Below the pieces are notes generated by a model. That model was given only the letters and a program-made list of their open reading frames with translations, did not search any database and had not been told where the DNA came from. The position numbers and the translations under genes were made by a program. 64,000 nt of DNA from Alisma plantago-aquatica (Eukaryota > Streptophyta > Magnoliopsida > Alismatales > Alismataceae): NCBI GenBank assembly GCA_963693085.1, contig OY856409.1, positions 664,483,591-664,547,590 of the forward strand, written 5' to 3'. Of the stretch, positions 1 through 12,394 are shown piece by piece. Numbering within the stretch: position 1 is the stretch's first letter; the number at the start of each line of letters is the position of its first letter.

Positions 1-16
1 GTTGTAACATCCAAGA

Positions 17-157
17 CTACCCTAAATCCTTGATATCCAAACATAGCACAGTTGCAAGATTTCTCAAAATGAAAGTATTAGTAGATCCAGAGTCAAACAA
101 AGCTTTCACATTATGTCCCATAACTTCAAGCATGCCTACATTATTGTTCATCATGCA
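17..157 (-). pseudogene. Retroviral-type aspartic protease fragment of G1
   Basis: The minus strand encodes the active-site motif ALFDSGSTNTFI, typical of Ty3/gypsy proteases (DSG/DTG catalytic triad), in the same frame as the gag at 200-1579. It is cut off from gag by in-frame stops at 200-202 and 158-160, and stops again at 17-19 soon after the active site. In related plant elements gag, protease and pol are usually one polyprotein, so these stops suggest decay rather than a programmed signal, although a suppressed gag stop cannot be excluded for the first of them. Further pol domains are outside the window. Confidence 0.75.
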
Positions 158-199
158 TTAGACCATTACATGCTTAACTTTAAAACATAAAAGAAAACT

Positions 200-1579
200 C
201 TAAGGATTATTACCCTCGATCAACCGATTAGCATTAACTTGAGCCTCCTCATTGTCAATGGCAAACACCCGAGCTTGTCTTCTTTCTCCAGCAGGTGGGG
301 CTACAGCTATAGGTGGAGCTGCCACAGGTGGAGCTACTGCTGGTGGGGCTGCCACTGGTCCTTGTCCTCTGGGCTCTGGCATAGGACAGACGGACTGCAG
401 ATGTCCTTCTTGGTGGCAGTGAAAGCAAGTCTTCTTCTTGTAGCGACATTCGCCGGCATGGCCCTTTCCGCAGGTGCGGCAAGGAGGTCGGTTGTTCTCT
501 TTACGAGGTTTCCCTCTTCCTCCATGTTTTCCTTTAGCTTGTTGATGTCCCAGGCCCTTCTTGTGGTTGTTTCTCGGGCCTTGGGCTCCTTCAGTGAAAC
601 CCAAGTACCCCTTGGGTGGAAACGGGGCAGGCATCACCGTCCTTTCCATGTCTAAAGAGGTGTTGTAGGCTTCGGCAAAAGTTTTGGGTTTACTTGCCAT
701 CACATGGGGCTTGATGGCAGGGTGAAGACGTTCCACGAAGTGGTCCACCATTCTCTCTTCATACATCATATGTCCAAAACGTTCCAGGAGGCAGAACCTA
801 CGACCAAAGTCCGCAACTGAAGAGCTTCCTTGAGTCATGCTAGTGAACTCTCTTTCTTTCTCTTTCTTTGCTGCGACGGGGAGGAATCTAGCGGTGAAGA
901 TCGTCTTGAAGTCAGCCCAGGCCATGGGTTCCTCTGTCAAATCTCGGCCAGTGATGTGGGTCTCCCACCATATCTTGGATGCTCCTTCCAGGAGATGAGC
1001 AGCAAAGAGGACCTTCTTGCTCGGCTGAACTTCTAGCATGCGAAAACCATTCTCAACTACAAGCAGCCAAGCTTCCGCTTTGTCGACCACCTCTGTCTTG
1101 TCTTCTCCCCAGAACTTCTCGATATTCAACTTGACGAAGTCTAGGATGGTGGCTCCCAGTCGAGGACGAACTGGAAGTGGCTCACCATTCTCGGCTCTGG
1201 CTAGGTCTCGGAGGACCAAGGCATTAATAGCCTCTGTCAGCTTCTTCTGCTGCTCTATCCACAAGGCCTCAGAGGTGTGGATCATCATAGTTGGCTCTGG
1301 ACCTCCAACTTGGTCCTCCTCCATCTGGTCTATATCCTCGTACACATGTTGCTCTTCATACTCTTGGTCCTGCTCTTGATCAAGGTTGTCGAAGGGTATT
1401 GGATCAGGGTTAGGGACCTCATGAGTGGTCTCTTCAGGCCTCTTTCTCTTCTTAGAGGATTCACCATCCTGGTTCTTCTTCCTTTTCTCTGAAGACCCAT
1501 TTCCTTTGCGGGGAGGCCAAGCACTGCTAGTTGGGTTCCCAGTACCCTCAGGGATAACAACTGTCTTTGTACGAGCCAT
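200..1579 (-). CDS. Ty3/gypsy Gag (nucleocapsid) protein
   Basis: An open 459-aa frame, the longest in the window. Gag forms the cytoplasmic virus-like particle that packages element RNA. The first 90 residues are basic and acidic low complexity (KRKK, EEDQ). A retrotransposon-gag domain follows at about 185-310 (WWETHITG, W-ADFKTIF-ARF, FGRRFCLLERFGHMM). The C-terminal third is basic and Gly/Pro-rich, with a CX2CX3HX3C cluster at about 368-379 and a canonical CX2CX4HX4C zinc knuckle (CFHCHQEGHLQSVC) at about 386-399, then a Pro/Ala linker. The chosen ATG sits at the end of the leader shared with the other family members. An uninterrupted frame suggests a fairly recent insertion, but the downstream protease is broken. 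Confidence 0.93.
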   Translation of the reverse strand: MARTKTVVIPEGTGNPTSSAWPPRKGNGSSEKRKKNQDGESSKKRKRPEETTHEVPNPDPIPFDNLDQEQDQEYEEQHVYEDIDQMEEDQVGGPEPTMMIHTSEALWIEQQKKLTEAINALVLRDLARAENGEPLPVRPRLGATILDFVKLNIEKFWGEDKTEVVDKAEAWLLVVENGFRMLEVQPSKKVLFAAHLLEGASKIWWETHITGRDLTEEPMAWADFKTIFTARFLPVAAKKEKEREFTSMTQGSSSVADFGRRFCLLERFGHMMYEERMVDHFVERLHPAIKPHVMASKPKTFAEAYNTSLDMERTVMPAPFPPKGYLGFTEGAQGPRNNHKKGLGHQQAKGKHGGRGKPRKENNRPPCRTCGKGHAGECRYKKKTCFHCHQEGHLQSVCPMPEPRGQGPVAAPPAVAPPVAAPPIAVAPPAGERRQARVFAIDNEEAQVNANRLIEGNNP

Positions 1580-2026
1580 CTACATAAGCATAACAAACAA
1601 ACCTTTAGTTAATCATTAAACTAATTATACTTATGTCAGTGATATCTCATTACGTATCTTTTATTAATTTGATGGAGGATCCCTTAATCCTTAACTTATT
1701 TACCCATACCACACGAGGGTGGGGAAAAGAGAGAGATCCCTAACTCTTAAAGTCCTTAATAGAATTTGTGATGAGAAGGGATGAAAAAGATGAGAAAATC
1801 CTAAAGGTATCTTATTTCGATTCAAATCCTACGACATCGGCCAGGCAGTCACACATTCCGAGAGTCCTCGTATTCCGACTAGCGGTGCGGAGGAAAATTT
1901 TGCCAGCCCCCGGAAGTGATCCTTTTCTAGACGCCTCAGTCTTTCGAAAAATCCTCTAATAACTCCCTTGTGTTCTACAGAGTTTGTAAAATTTAATAAT
2001 TATTAACAATTAAGTGGAGAACCTTG
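1580..2026 (-). other. Untranslated leader of G1 between primer site and gag
   Basis: No open frame. By eye it aligns with 37519-37970 and 54202-54640 in the other two family members, sharing blocks such as GTCTAGAAAAGGATCAC and GGGGGCTGGCAA on the sense strand. Such conserved leaders usually carry the RNA packaging and dimerisation signals; that role is inferred here. Confidence 0.75.
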
Positions 2027-2038
2027 GCTCTGATACCA
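2027..2038 (-). other. Primer-binding site, tRNA-iMet
   Basis: The minus strand reads TGGTATCAGAGC, complementary to the 3' end of plant initiator tRNA-Met, two bases inside the LTR end at 2041. It primes minus-strand DNA synthesis. Confidence 0.92.
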
Positions 2039-2040
2039 AA

Positions 2041-4875
2041 TGTAACGACCCCACCTTCCGGTAACCCCCAATTAAAGGAGACCGATAGGTTGGTGCCGTT
2101 ATCAATTTCCGGATCAAGGTTCAGCAATTAATTGATAACAATTATTAAATTCTACTAGACTAAACTGAAAAGCTGTAATAAATAAAATTTTGCATACCTT
2201 TGAAAATTTTGGATTTCTAAATCTCTATCCAGAACTGGGACTAGCTAACTAATCCTACTTTGGATTGTAATTCGTGTATTTCACAATTGACAGTTTACTG
2301 TTTGTCCTTTTTTTATTTGTACCTAAAACGTCGACAAACAAAATATCAGTCAGCCAAAGCTGGTATGTGGGGGATTCACTAATCATGCAATTATCTATAA
2401 CAATATATTGCATTCAATTATCATTTAACAAACAATTTTACGCTTTAAGTATAACTACGCGATCCATGTGTCCCATATTCCCTTTATACCCCTCATGACT
2501 TCACCTATCAAGTGAATCAATTTTTAGGGCAGAGTCACATGGCACTACCCGTAGGTAGCCCACTCCTTAACTCATGGTATGCTAAGAGTCTCATGACACT
2601 ACACGTAGGTAGCCCAGTTTCTAACTCATGATAACCTAGACCTTGCTCTAGGTTATCCTTAACCTTTGCATAGCCACAGGGGTGGACTCAGATCTAGCTA
2701 GTTATACATGTATACTCATAGTGATAGTCATAATCACTTTATAGTTGCATGAATTGAAACATCCAACAGTTATTTCAAGCATTGAGGGAAACGTCGATAA
2801 AAACCTCGGAAAACTAATCGATATAGTCATAAGCGTAACCACATACCTCTTATTGCAATTTCAGATACAAAATCAAATATGAGGAGAGAGAATATCCAAG
2901 AAATCAAACAATGTGCATAGAAAACCCTGAAATAAGAGTACACGTTTACCTTTATTAATATTTATCCAATTTCATCATGTCCCTTAGGGTTTCTATTCAA
3001 TTTTTAGGGTTTTCTTGAAAATTAGGGTTTTGCCTCCATTTTTAATTAGTATGAACCCTATTTCATCAAATCCACTTAAAACCTTTAAATCCTCTCCTTT
3101 TAATATTCCTAACAGTTTTAGGGTCATTATTTAGCAATTTATTAAAATAACAAGGTTTCCTTCTTGTTTTACCCTAAATTAGGGTTTCCATACACATCAC
3201 TCTCCATTCATAAACATAAACCCTAATTTAGCCACCTTTATAATTAAAACGAATGAAAACTTCATATTGTTAACTAACAGGTTAATAATCCCTATTAAGT
3301 TACCAAGAATCACCCTTTATATGCAATTAGGGTTTCCAATTACTTTTTCAACACATTTTTATAACAAAATAGGGCACTTTTGCAAAACGAAAAAGATCTA
3401 GGTTCTTAAAGCATTTTTATCAGATTCCTTGCATTTTTCTACCCAAATTTCATATATAAAGTTTCTTTATTCGAGATTCCTAGCTATTACTATGATTTTA
3501 GCAAGGAAAATCTATTATTTGCAATTTCGATTCAAAGCAAGGTAATTTACTGAATTTTTGTAGCCGCTTGATCTGTGGATCGGTGGTCCACTCCTCGGAT
3601 CTGATGGTTCTGCTTAGCGCGCGCCTAGCTAATGCCTCCCTTGCGCAGGAGCGTTGGATTAGCCTTGAGTCCAAAGTGGACCGCAATCGTAGGGTGGGCG
3701 CCTCGTCGTCTACCTCCGCTCTGAGCAAACTCCCGCGGTCAACCCGCTAGTTGACCCAGAGCTCTGGGCCACCCGCAGAACCACCGAGGAGCTTCTAAGC
3801 TTCCCTGTCAAGGCCTGAACTCGATGCGCTGGTCAATTGCGTGATCCCGCCTGACCCTCACCACCAACACAACGCCGGAAAGTCGCCGCCGACTTGCAGG
3901 TCGTGGAGGGGGTAGATTAGACTAGAGCTAGCAATTGGAGGCACCGTTCCACTTGACTTTGCACTCTGCAGCAAAGGGGGCAGATTATAGGGACGCTGGT
4001 ACCCTCGTGATGCTCCCCCTTATATAGGGCTAGGACCTAGGAGTCCATAGTTTGTGTGTTCCTTTCCCCGATGAGGATTGCCCATAAAACTTGGGTTTGA
4101 AGTAATCGCAGAGATCCCCCGGACCCAATGGGACTATCAACTCATTAATTCGTTGCCACCAATTAGAGAAAAAGGAAGAGGAAAGTTCCTCCTGAACCAG
4201 CGAGAGTCCCTGTCCTACTGGGATCTAGACGATGAGCAGGGTCAGTTGGATTAAGATCCAACGGCCCCAATCATCCACGTTCACACAGAGAAGGAAAGAT
4301 TTCCCAATTATTTGAATTATCTTCCAATATAATGACAATCTTGGAAAAATCATAACTCCCAATTCTTAACTCCGTTTTTATTCAAATTTTGAGGAAAGCT
4401 CGTTCATGCCTTTATCTTTCATTGTGCAAAAATTGGAGTCATTATCCAAAGGAAACGAGCCTTTTTCTTCAGTTCCAAGTTATCCCTTATTTAATTGTAT
4501 TTTCCACATATTCTTTATTTCCTTTGTCATTATCTAATTATCCTGAGTTCCTTGAACCCCAAGGAACCTTTATAATTCGAAAACTTATTTTGGGAGAATA
4601 TATTTTAGCCCTTTTAATCATCCTTTAACCCTTTTCTTATATATTCCATTTTCCCATTGTAATTCTTTATTAAATGGAATTCCTTTTTTTCATTTCTTTT
4701 TATTTTTCTTTCATTTGGGCTTAATGGCCAATAAGGCCCATCAATAAAGCATGCAAGGCTATTATTCACGAAATTCATTCAAATCAAACCATGAAATAAA
4801 AAATTGATCTTATTTATTTATTTAGAAGAGATTTACAAATCTCATTACATGTTTTGGAAAAACGAGGTTATAACA
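2041..4875 (-). repeat. 5' LTR of gypsy element G1
   Basis: About 2.8 kb, starting TGTTATAACC and ending GGTCGTTACA on the minus strand, so TG...CA termini. It shares end sequences and inner blocks with the LTRs at 34168 and 50830, including the GGGCC(T)TATTGGCC block near its start, a two-unit short repeat (2525-2660), and the TACCAGC...TTTGTCGACG box near 2325-2380. A TATA box lies at 4020-4026 and a GC-rich segment follows it (about 3560-4000). Small ORFs inside are chance or leader ORFs. Confidence 0.88.
4020..4026 (-). promoter_or_regulatory. LTR TATA box
   Basis: Minus strand TATATAAGG, at the same LTR position as the TATA boxes at 35120 and 51780, just before the GC-rich leader. Confidence 0.6.
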
Positions 4876-5269
4876 AATACTCTAAGAATTTTCACAAGAT
4901 GATAAATGACATGATGGGTAATGACAAAGATCTATTGAAAACTCACAAAACATCAATAGATAATGACTTCTATTTTGCAAAAAAAAAAGTGCGTCAGTTG
5001 AAGATTTTTGTTGAGGATATTTAGCTGACGATTATGTTTGTAAAAATATAATCATGTATTGTCTAGGGTTCTTTTCACTTGTATCAAGCCTCATCATATT
5101 CTCCAATATAAACATATGTAAAAGAAAATATGCACACGAAAGACTATATTGATACAAAGAGGGAAAACATATAAAAATTAACTGTACATGAAATCTACAT
5201 CACATGTACTAAAATACCATAACATGTCAACAAAGAAACTGATTATTCAAGGTTTGGTTATTCCCCTCA
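4876..5269. other. AT-rich stretch without recognised features
   Basis: Flank into which G1 inserted. No ORF of note and no repeat relationship that I can see. Confidence 0.6.
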
Positions 5270-5880
5270 AACAAAACATGAAAGATCATAAATCAATCAT
5301 CTGCGTTTGGTTTTCCTTTTAGAAGAAGCATTCTCGAAAGATCTTTAGGAACCATACCACTATCTTGAATAAACAAATCCCATAGATTAGTTGTGAGAAC
5401 ACAGTCAAACAATGCTTAAGATCCTCCTCCTCCTCTGGCACATGATGCATCTTGAGGCTATGTAGAAATTGAACTGCCAAGACACCTCATGAATGGGGAT
5501 TCTGTTCAAGAAACACTTCCATATAAAAAGTGAATCCTACTACAGACATCTTTTGACCAATACATCAAGCTTAATCGACTTTTGTATACTAAGCTATGTA
5601 AATATCCCTGATACCATTCAAAGAAATCTTAGTTCTTCCATTCATCATAATTGAATCCTCTTGATTGACATTAGGATTAGGCAAACATTTGAAGAACTCA
5701 TGAGTAGGTTGATAGCCTCTAATACCAGGGAAATACAAAATACCATCCACGATAAAAAAAATTAACATTGCAATATTCAACTTTCTCAAACACCCCCTTG
5801 ATTTGGTCACTAAGGAACTGCAATAGAATGGAATTATCCTCACATAGAGGATCTTTGCAAAGAAAAAATCTCTCACCATG
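5270..5880 (-). pseudogene. L1-like LINE relic, zinc-binding reverse transcriptase C-terminus
   Basis: Minus-strand translation around 5560-5300 gives pieces resembling the zf-RVT domain found after plant LINE reverse transcriptases: FLWKCFLNRIPIHEV, then ASRCIMCQ, then a frameshift and KHCLTVFSQLIYGICLF. The expected layout is a basic FLW core, CxxC, and a His-Cys pair before a Leu/Trp-rich helix. The 96-aa minus frame at 5589-5879 lies just upstream and could be the region before zf-RVT, but shows no motif I can name. The relic ends at the LTR starting at 5886. Identity rests on short motifs. Confidence 0.5.
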
Positions 5881-5885
5881 TTAAT

Positions 5886-7259
5886 TGTTGGAAGTATAAT
5901 GGGCTCAAGGGGGGTGAATTGAACTAAAACTACTTAAACAAAATATTGTAGGCCTTAAAATTACTTTTAAGATAATATTGCTAGTATGAAAAACAAGGAA
6001 GAGGGAGATTGAATAGTGTAAAAGTAAAGGCCTATGCATAGTGGTTCCTTCTCTCAAGGACATAGATCCACTACCTAGAGGTAACTAGGATTTTCAACCA
6101 CACATCACTCCTTATATTTTATTATAAGAGTTACAACATAAGACCACTATTTTTTAGATTGTGGGATAACTAGCTTCCCTTTTAGACCAATAGAGCCAAC
6201 AACCTTACAAAGGATATACTATCCTTGAACAAGAGTCTTTAGCCTTAGGAAGTACTTATCTACTCTTGCAACTAGTCTTCGGCCTTTAAGGACTTACCCA
6301 CTCTTGACTTTGATCTTCCACCTTCGACTTCACCTTCACCAAGGAGAAGCTATTCACCAAGGGCCTCCTGTCCTTCTTCTTCTTCTTTTCCTCCTCTCTT
6401 ATCTAGAGAGAGAGTCTTCATCTTTAGGAGAGAGAGAGACTACATGTAGTGAAATGAGAGCCTCACAACATATACATGTAGGTCTAGCTCTATTACAAAT
6501 TTCTTACTCACTGTGACAAATGTAGCAAGTGACTAAGACCATGAGAATGGATACAAACTCTTTGGGGCACTTCCTCTCTCAACTATATATATGTGCATTT
6601 GTAATGCTTGGTTAACCATGGGATGAAGTCCAAGAGATCCTATTTTTTACTTGAGGATGCCTCCTAGACATTAGAATCTTGTAAAACAAAATTTAGAAGT
6701 TTGGGAGAGAGTCCAACAAAGCTATTTTTTTCTCTCTATGAAAATTAGTTTTTTGCAGGAATGCTAGGTATCTCAATTGACGACCAAGATATCTCAAATG
6801 ATGAAAGTGCTATCTTGTCCAATGAATAAATATGAGAATGACCTTTTTCTTCATCGACCAAAGTTCTTATCAATTAAAAAATCGGCCGATGGAATTATTA
6901 TGCCACCAATGATATCGTTAGTTGAGTTATGCTTAGGATTATCTAGGTCGACCAAACTTCCTATTTGGAGAAATTTAATCAATACTAAGTGCAAAACTAA
7001 TCTGATTACACTTTTAAGCTTAATCACAAGTCCAACAATCATTACAAGTGATTACAAAAATAATCTTAAGAGATAAACTATGTGATCTTCAATCTTGATC
7101 TTTTTGCATGTATGGCGATTTCTCCACACTAGGGTTTGCAAGGTTAAGCATTCAGAGTGTGTGAATCTGAAATCACTCAAGTAGAAATATTGGATGCAAA
7201 TAAGTGGAATGATTTAGTCATCCTATAAGGGATTAATCAATTGAGACCTCAAGTCAACA
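5886..7259 (-). repeat. Copia-type LTR, family shared with 16517 and 61933 (diverged)
   Basis: On the minus strand it starts TGTTGACTTGAGGTCTC and ends near CACCCCCCTTGAGCCC...CCAACA, matching both ends of the solo LTR at 16517-17978. The CTTCACC/GAAGGTG-rich internal zone (6300-6400) also matches. Flanking 5-mers (TTAAT left, TGAAA right) do not form a target duplication, and no primer site or coding region abuts it, so it may be an old solo LTR or a remnant of a rearranged element. GGTCGACC and CGGCCG motifs near 6880-6960 are worn versions of the family's inverted repeats. Confidence 0.7.
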
Positions 7260-7266
7260 TGAAACT

Positions 7267-8280
7267 TGATAAGTGCAATTTCACATCATGTCCATTTATA
7301 ATATTTCACACATTTATCATTCTATTTCCTCATGTTTTAGAGTGTATTATATTGAAATTTATTTGTATATAATTTTGAGACAATTTTTGATATTTTATGT
7401 AGAAACCAAACTAAACACAACCCATTTACTTCAATGTCCAAGCCCCTATATCAATGCTGCCAAAAGGATGAAGAAAATACAAAGAAAATGTTCCATTTTA
7501 GATTTACATGATTTGTGCATCAATAGACACGTTGTCTGCAATGCCAGTCTCTAAGGAACACTAAAAAAGAATTTGAAATGATGTGTTAAAATGTCGATAT
7601 GATGTGTCATCTTATAATGGCACTCTCTCTAGACAAAAACATGAGAGACGACGTGACTCACATGTGCCACGTCATGTCTCACCTTAGTACTTTCCAATTT
7701 ATTTAGCATCAACCATAATACAATCAATGTCTCTTACAATTATGGGCATATTTCTATTGAAATCTAGCTTGTTGATTCTATGATACACCATGTATATCAC
7801 TTAAATTACTAAAATGTGTTTTGGCACACTATAGAAGCTATGAAACCCTCAAGAAATAATAGACCACATAGTTTTTGAAACAATATAGTCTGTTACAATT
7901 GCAATTCTTAGTGAAGGATCATTCCATTTTGTTCCAAACTCATTCCTCGTTCATTTAGGCTCTGAGGAATGGTGTTTTTATCTCATGGTGTGATAAGAAA
8001 AGGGAGAGAAGGGGAAGGAATCCAATGACTAAGAAGAAAACAAAGGGATACTCAAGTATAGCAGGATGCCATTTTCTAGGAGTGAAATAAGATGGTGGAA
8101 GTTCACCTCCTCATGAGTTTTCTTCTCCTAAACTTATTCCCGTTCTTATCTATCTCATTTTTTATTATGTATCTATGGGAGAAACACCATATCATCCACT
8201 GAATCTTGCTCAAACTTCATGTATATTGGATAAGTAGAGATTTTTATATACTGAGTCACACAAAACACAACTTTTGTGTT
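7267..8280. repeat. Dispersed repeat A, copy 1
   Basis: About 1 kb aligning directly with 19052-19885, sharing CACATTTATCAT, TATTTCCTCATGTTTTA and further blocks to near GAACTT(C/T)ATGTAT. The start TGATAAGTGC resembles LTR starts of Athila/Tat-type gypsy elements, so it may be a decayed LTR. No primer site follows at 8280. Orientation is therefore uncertain. Confidence 0.65.
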
Positions 8281-11200
8281 TTATAAAATAAATAATTTCA
8301 ATATTTATGATATTCTTATCATTTAATTCATGTATTAATGCAATTTCTAGGTTTGATCATCCCTTGATCTTTTTTATATCTTTTTATTTAAGAATATAAT
8401 TCAAACTGATGAGCTAAAACTAATGATTTCATTGCTTGAAAATGGATGAAAATGTTATAACTTTATTTCCTGAACTTGACATATGGATTGGGTAGAGTAA
8501 TATTGGAAGAACTAAATTTGAGAAATAGATTAGGGTAGAGTAATATTGAATGAATACCATGTTATTCTCTTCTATTTCATAATTCTTTTGTTTAAGAAAC
8601 ATTAAGATCGGGTTTTAGAAGTTTCTTAAGTAACACATACTTAAATTATGAAATTTTGGTATGATTTTTACATTGAAGGATGTTTTTCGTGGCCCTTAAT
8701 ACTTAGAAAATACTATTTCTCATGAACCGCTTTTTATCTCCATGTTGCTTGTCTTGTAATTAGGTTTTTGTTTTCTTTTATTAAATCAAATCAATCCAAG
8801 AATTTGACCAGATCAATTATATTTTCAACCAATTGCTTGTCTAATATAACTGAGAATAATTCAAAATGTCATAGACTCCCCATGGGCTAGACCTAACACT
8901 ATACTATAATGATTCAAACTATTGTCGTGACATAGTGTTGCACTAGTTTAATTTGGATCCCACACTTTGAATGTATCATTTTCTAGCATTGTTACAAGGG
9001 TGTCTTATTAAGTATATCTTGGACTTTTTCTAATTGTATTGGAAAATGAGTTATGTAAATATCATGTGTATTATAGTTTTTGTTATTCTAATCACATTCT
9101 TTGTTGTTAATGAATTTTTCCTCTATTCTTGTATGAAAATACGTGATGAAATGATTTTCTGCATCATCAACACATTGGGTTCTTATGTGGAGAATTTGAG
9201 ATACCATAATGGAGCATTTGAATGGACTATTGTGAATATAGAGGAAATAACTCCATCCCCTCACATACACAAAATTAAGATGCTATGCAATTACAATCTG
9301 TGTCCACTACCTACACGTTAGATGAATGGACATGTAAGTCTTCCTAGTCCTTCTCCTTTATAAAAATGGTAAGAAAAGTAAGCTCATCAATGTTCATCTT
9401 AGCTGCATTTTAGTGTGTTTGCCTTTGTTTGTTAGTATGTGTTTGTGTTCTTTAGTCTCTACATGTGTGGTTTTTAGTTTATTTGCTTAAAATATCCCTT
9501 TATGGTGTAGTTGTACATGCCATCTCAAATATTTCTGACACTTCTCTCTTATATTACTATCACACCCTCTACATGGTTCGTGTATGTCTATACAAGTGAG
9601 TAATTTGAAATTGACATAGAGCATGCACCAATAATCAATTCTTTATGTGCTTTTCATGATCATCCATCATGCTACATTTCACCAAGTTGGTCTTATATGA
9701 ATTAATCTTGATATATCTAGTTGTTGTTATTGGATAAGAATAACCAAATGGAACCAATAGATACTCTCAATCATAGTTTTGAAATTTTCTCTTAAAAAAC
9801 AAAATTTAATTGCATTATGACGTGATTTATGATTTGATTGGAGAAAACCTAATAATAACTCTTCAATAACCAAGAGAAAAAAGTGTTTCATACATCAATT
9901 TTGGAGTTTGGGTCTCCGGTATAGGATCCTAACCTATGAATATGAACTAAAATTATGTATTCCCTTGAAAGAGGTAAGCATCTATAGGCACCCGTTGAGT
10001 GAGTAAACCTTCATAAGCATCCATGGCCACATTATAATTTCATGTCTCACGTGTACGTAAGCACCACATTACTCGTACCTTTTTATAGTTTGATATCTTG
10101 GTTATGTGTATTTTTAAATTGATGCACGTTTCATTGTTAAAATTTGAAAATTAAATAATGAGTACAAATTTCACGTTTAACTCCAATAATTGTAGTGTGC
10201 TCAATTTCTAGATTTGGTATTTGTTTGGCTGAGGTGAATTTTATAATATAAACATCACCTCATATCTTTCTTAGGATCTTTGGAAAAAATGACACAAAAT
10301 GCTCCCTTGAAATTAAAATTATTGATGTATCCCGTGTATTCTAAATTTCTCTCTACTCATTAATATTTTTCTTTAGGACAAGCAATCATTCTAAACGTAG
10401 GGTGATTTTAGAAGTGCATTTTTGTGTGATTTATCGCACGAGAAAATTCACTAAGGATGAAATCTTTAGAACTTACCATAACCAATGTACAATAATCACC
10501 ACCCACAAGAGGATGGATCTTATTGTATTATAGTTCAGAATCAAAATTAAAGGATAATATTTTCAAGAATAGACTAATCAAAGTAACCAAACAAGAACCA
10601 ATATTTAACACAAGATGGTTGATTGTTACTTATACTAAGGTTAGAAAACAAAATGGCTGAATTAAATGTTGATAAATCAATATTTAACACTAGGGAGGAG
10701 TGGATTTCACCATCACTACCTATCATTTACTCTCTCACTACATCATATTAAGCATGGACGTATATATGTTGAGGGCAGTAAAATCTTCTTTTCAACATTA
10801 GGATTAAAACCTAGAAAGATATCACTCTAAGCTCGTCATCGTGTTACCTAGAGATCATACATCTATAGCCTCACAAAACACCTATTCGAAATTCTCATCA
10901 AAGGTTAAACAAGAAAAAATGATATCCTAACTCTTAGGGTTCAAAGTTCTGTACATCTAAGATCTTGACAAACATGTAAACCTGCTGATCATACAAGCAT
11001 ACAAGCATATAAGTATAAAAGGATTGGTTCTAAACATATAATTGTTCATACAGTTATAGATGCAATTAGGAGAACAAATCGAGTAGTTGGGCTACTCCAC
11101 ACACCTTAGTGAGAGGGTACTTGGATATGACAACAACAACATAAACAACAAGGAAGAAAGAAAGAAAGCCATGATCAGAGTAGAAGAATGAGTCACAACT

Positions 11201-11568
11201 GTGGTGTGCATAAGTGGTTCTTTAGACTCTAAGACAAATACTTCAATGAACATGCAAGGATATCCCTAGATGTTCTTCATGGATGGACTCGAAGTGTAGC
11301 TTCTTCTTCCTTGTGAACTAGATTTGCTGCTGTGTAGAGAACACAATAGATTGATGGAAGCATAGGTCATCAATTGATGGTTGAAGGCCCCACAGAACGA
11401 ACCTCCTTCAAGGTTGGAACCTTGGTGGAAATGGAGGTGGAAGCAGTTTTGGCTGATGTTCTTCAATTGGTGGAAATGCTTGAAGGTTTATGGAGTGGAG
11501 GCTGAGTGCGAATAACAATAGCCTAGCTGCATCAATGGCAGATACTTCATTTGGTGGTTGCCGCCTTA
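8281..11568. other. 3.3 kb AT-rich stretch, nothing recognised
   Basis: No long ORF, no transposase or polymerase motif, no paired ends. A 95-aa frame at 9034-9321 is AT-rich with no familiar motif. The segment 10680-11560 has a slightly different composition (GAAGAAAG and CAACAA runs) and could be a piece of an unrelated LTR, but I cannot anchor its ends. Confidence 0.5.
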
Positions 11569-11759
11569 TATTAGAATAATAAGCATTTAGTATTCCCTTT
11601 ATTTATTATTCTTTATATCCGTTTATATTCCATGTATATATGGGTTTAGTTTCACATTGTGAAAATGGGTATTAGCCACCATCCATGTCCATATATATAT
11701 AGGTGTGCCCTATCATACTAAAAGAATCTCCATTTTGAACTTTACTTCTCTTGTTTACA
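11569..11759 (+). repeat. 5' LTR of copia element C1
   Basis: 191 bp, starting TATTAGAATAATAAGC (the canonical TG has become TA) and ending CTTGTTTACA. It aligns with the two halves of the 3' LTR at 16468-16516 and 17984-18121, including CACATTGTG(T)GAATGGGTATT(A/G)GCCACCA in shorter blocks. Confidence 0.9.
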
Positions 11760-11771
11760 TGGTATCAGAGC
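11760..11771 (+). other. Primer-binding site, tRNA-iMet
   Basis: TGGTATCAGAGC directly abuts the 5' LTR end, as expected for copia elements primed by initiator tRNA-Met. Confidence 0.93.
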
Positions 11772-12394
11772 AGTAGCCGTCATCTCTATCAGTGTTGACG
11801 TCATCATAACCGATACCCTATTTCTCTGGAGAGGGTGTTCCGCAACAACAATAGTCGTCATCTCTATCAATGTTGATGTCATCATCACCAGGCTCCTCTG
11901 TTGTGGACGTCTCTCCTTCTCCTCCATGGAAGTCATCTTCATCGTGGAAGCCTTTCTCCTTCCATTGTGGATATCACCTCCATTTTGGGAACCATCTCCA
12001 TGTGGTGGGAATCATCTCTACCTTCTGAAACATCATTTTTGGAGATATCACCATCCAAATGGGTCTCCATCTCCTTCCCAAAATCTTCACCACCGTCATA
12101 GTGGTAGATAGATCTGCTCCTAGGAGGTTTTATCAATGAGAAAATCCTTCCAAGGTGCAATTTTTGGGGAAGAAGATCTAAGATTTTTGAACTAGCGGTG
12201 TGACACATACAGTGTGATCAACAACCAATGATTCATCCTATTCTTTGAAACACACCATGTGTTTTCCCATACATGCTGTGTAAGGCACCTGAAAAATCTC
12301 TGCCTTCTTCAAACACACTATGTTTTATTCCACACACGCAGTGTAAGTATATATTTCCCTGTTCTACCTCCTATCTCCATCTTGTTAGGAAAGA

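Larger units (their letters stand above)
1..4875 (-). mobile_element. Ty3/gypsy LTR retrotransposon (element G1), 5' part
   Basis: A minus-strand element entering from the left edge. Reading leftwards it has a 5' LTR (2041-4875), a tRNA-iMet primer site, a leader of about 450 bp, an intact gag and the start of a protease; pol and the 3' LTR lie outside the window. LTR ends, primer site and leader match the decayed elements at 34168 and 50830, so all three are one family. The zinc-knuckle gag and long LTRs suggest a chromovirus of the Tekay/Del kind; the lineage is inferred. The right flank begins AATAC, which would be the target duplication, but the matching copy is out of view. Confidence 0.9.

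Noticed and set aside
239..1492. Plus-strand frames over the G1 gag
   Set aside because: Shadows of the minus-strand gag, Ser/Trp-rich with no motif.
3498..3750. Overlapping frames on both strands in the G1 LTR
   Set aside because: They lie in the GC-rich segment where long chance frames are expected.
9034..9321. 95-aa frame in the unassigned stretch
   Set aside because: Biased AT-rich composition, no motif and no partner gene.
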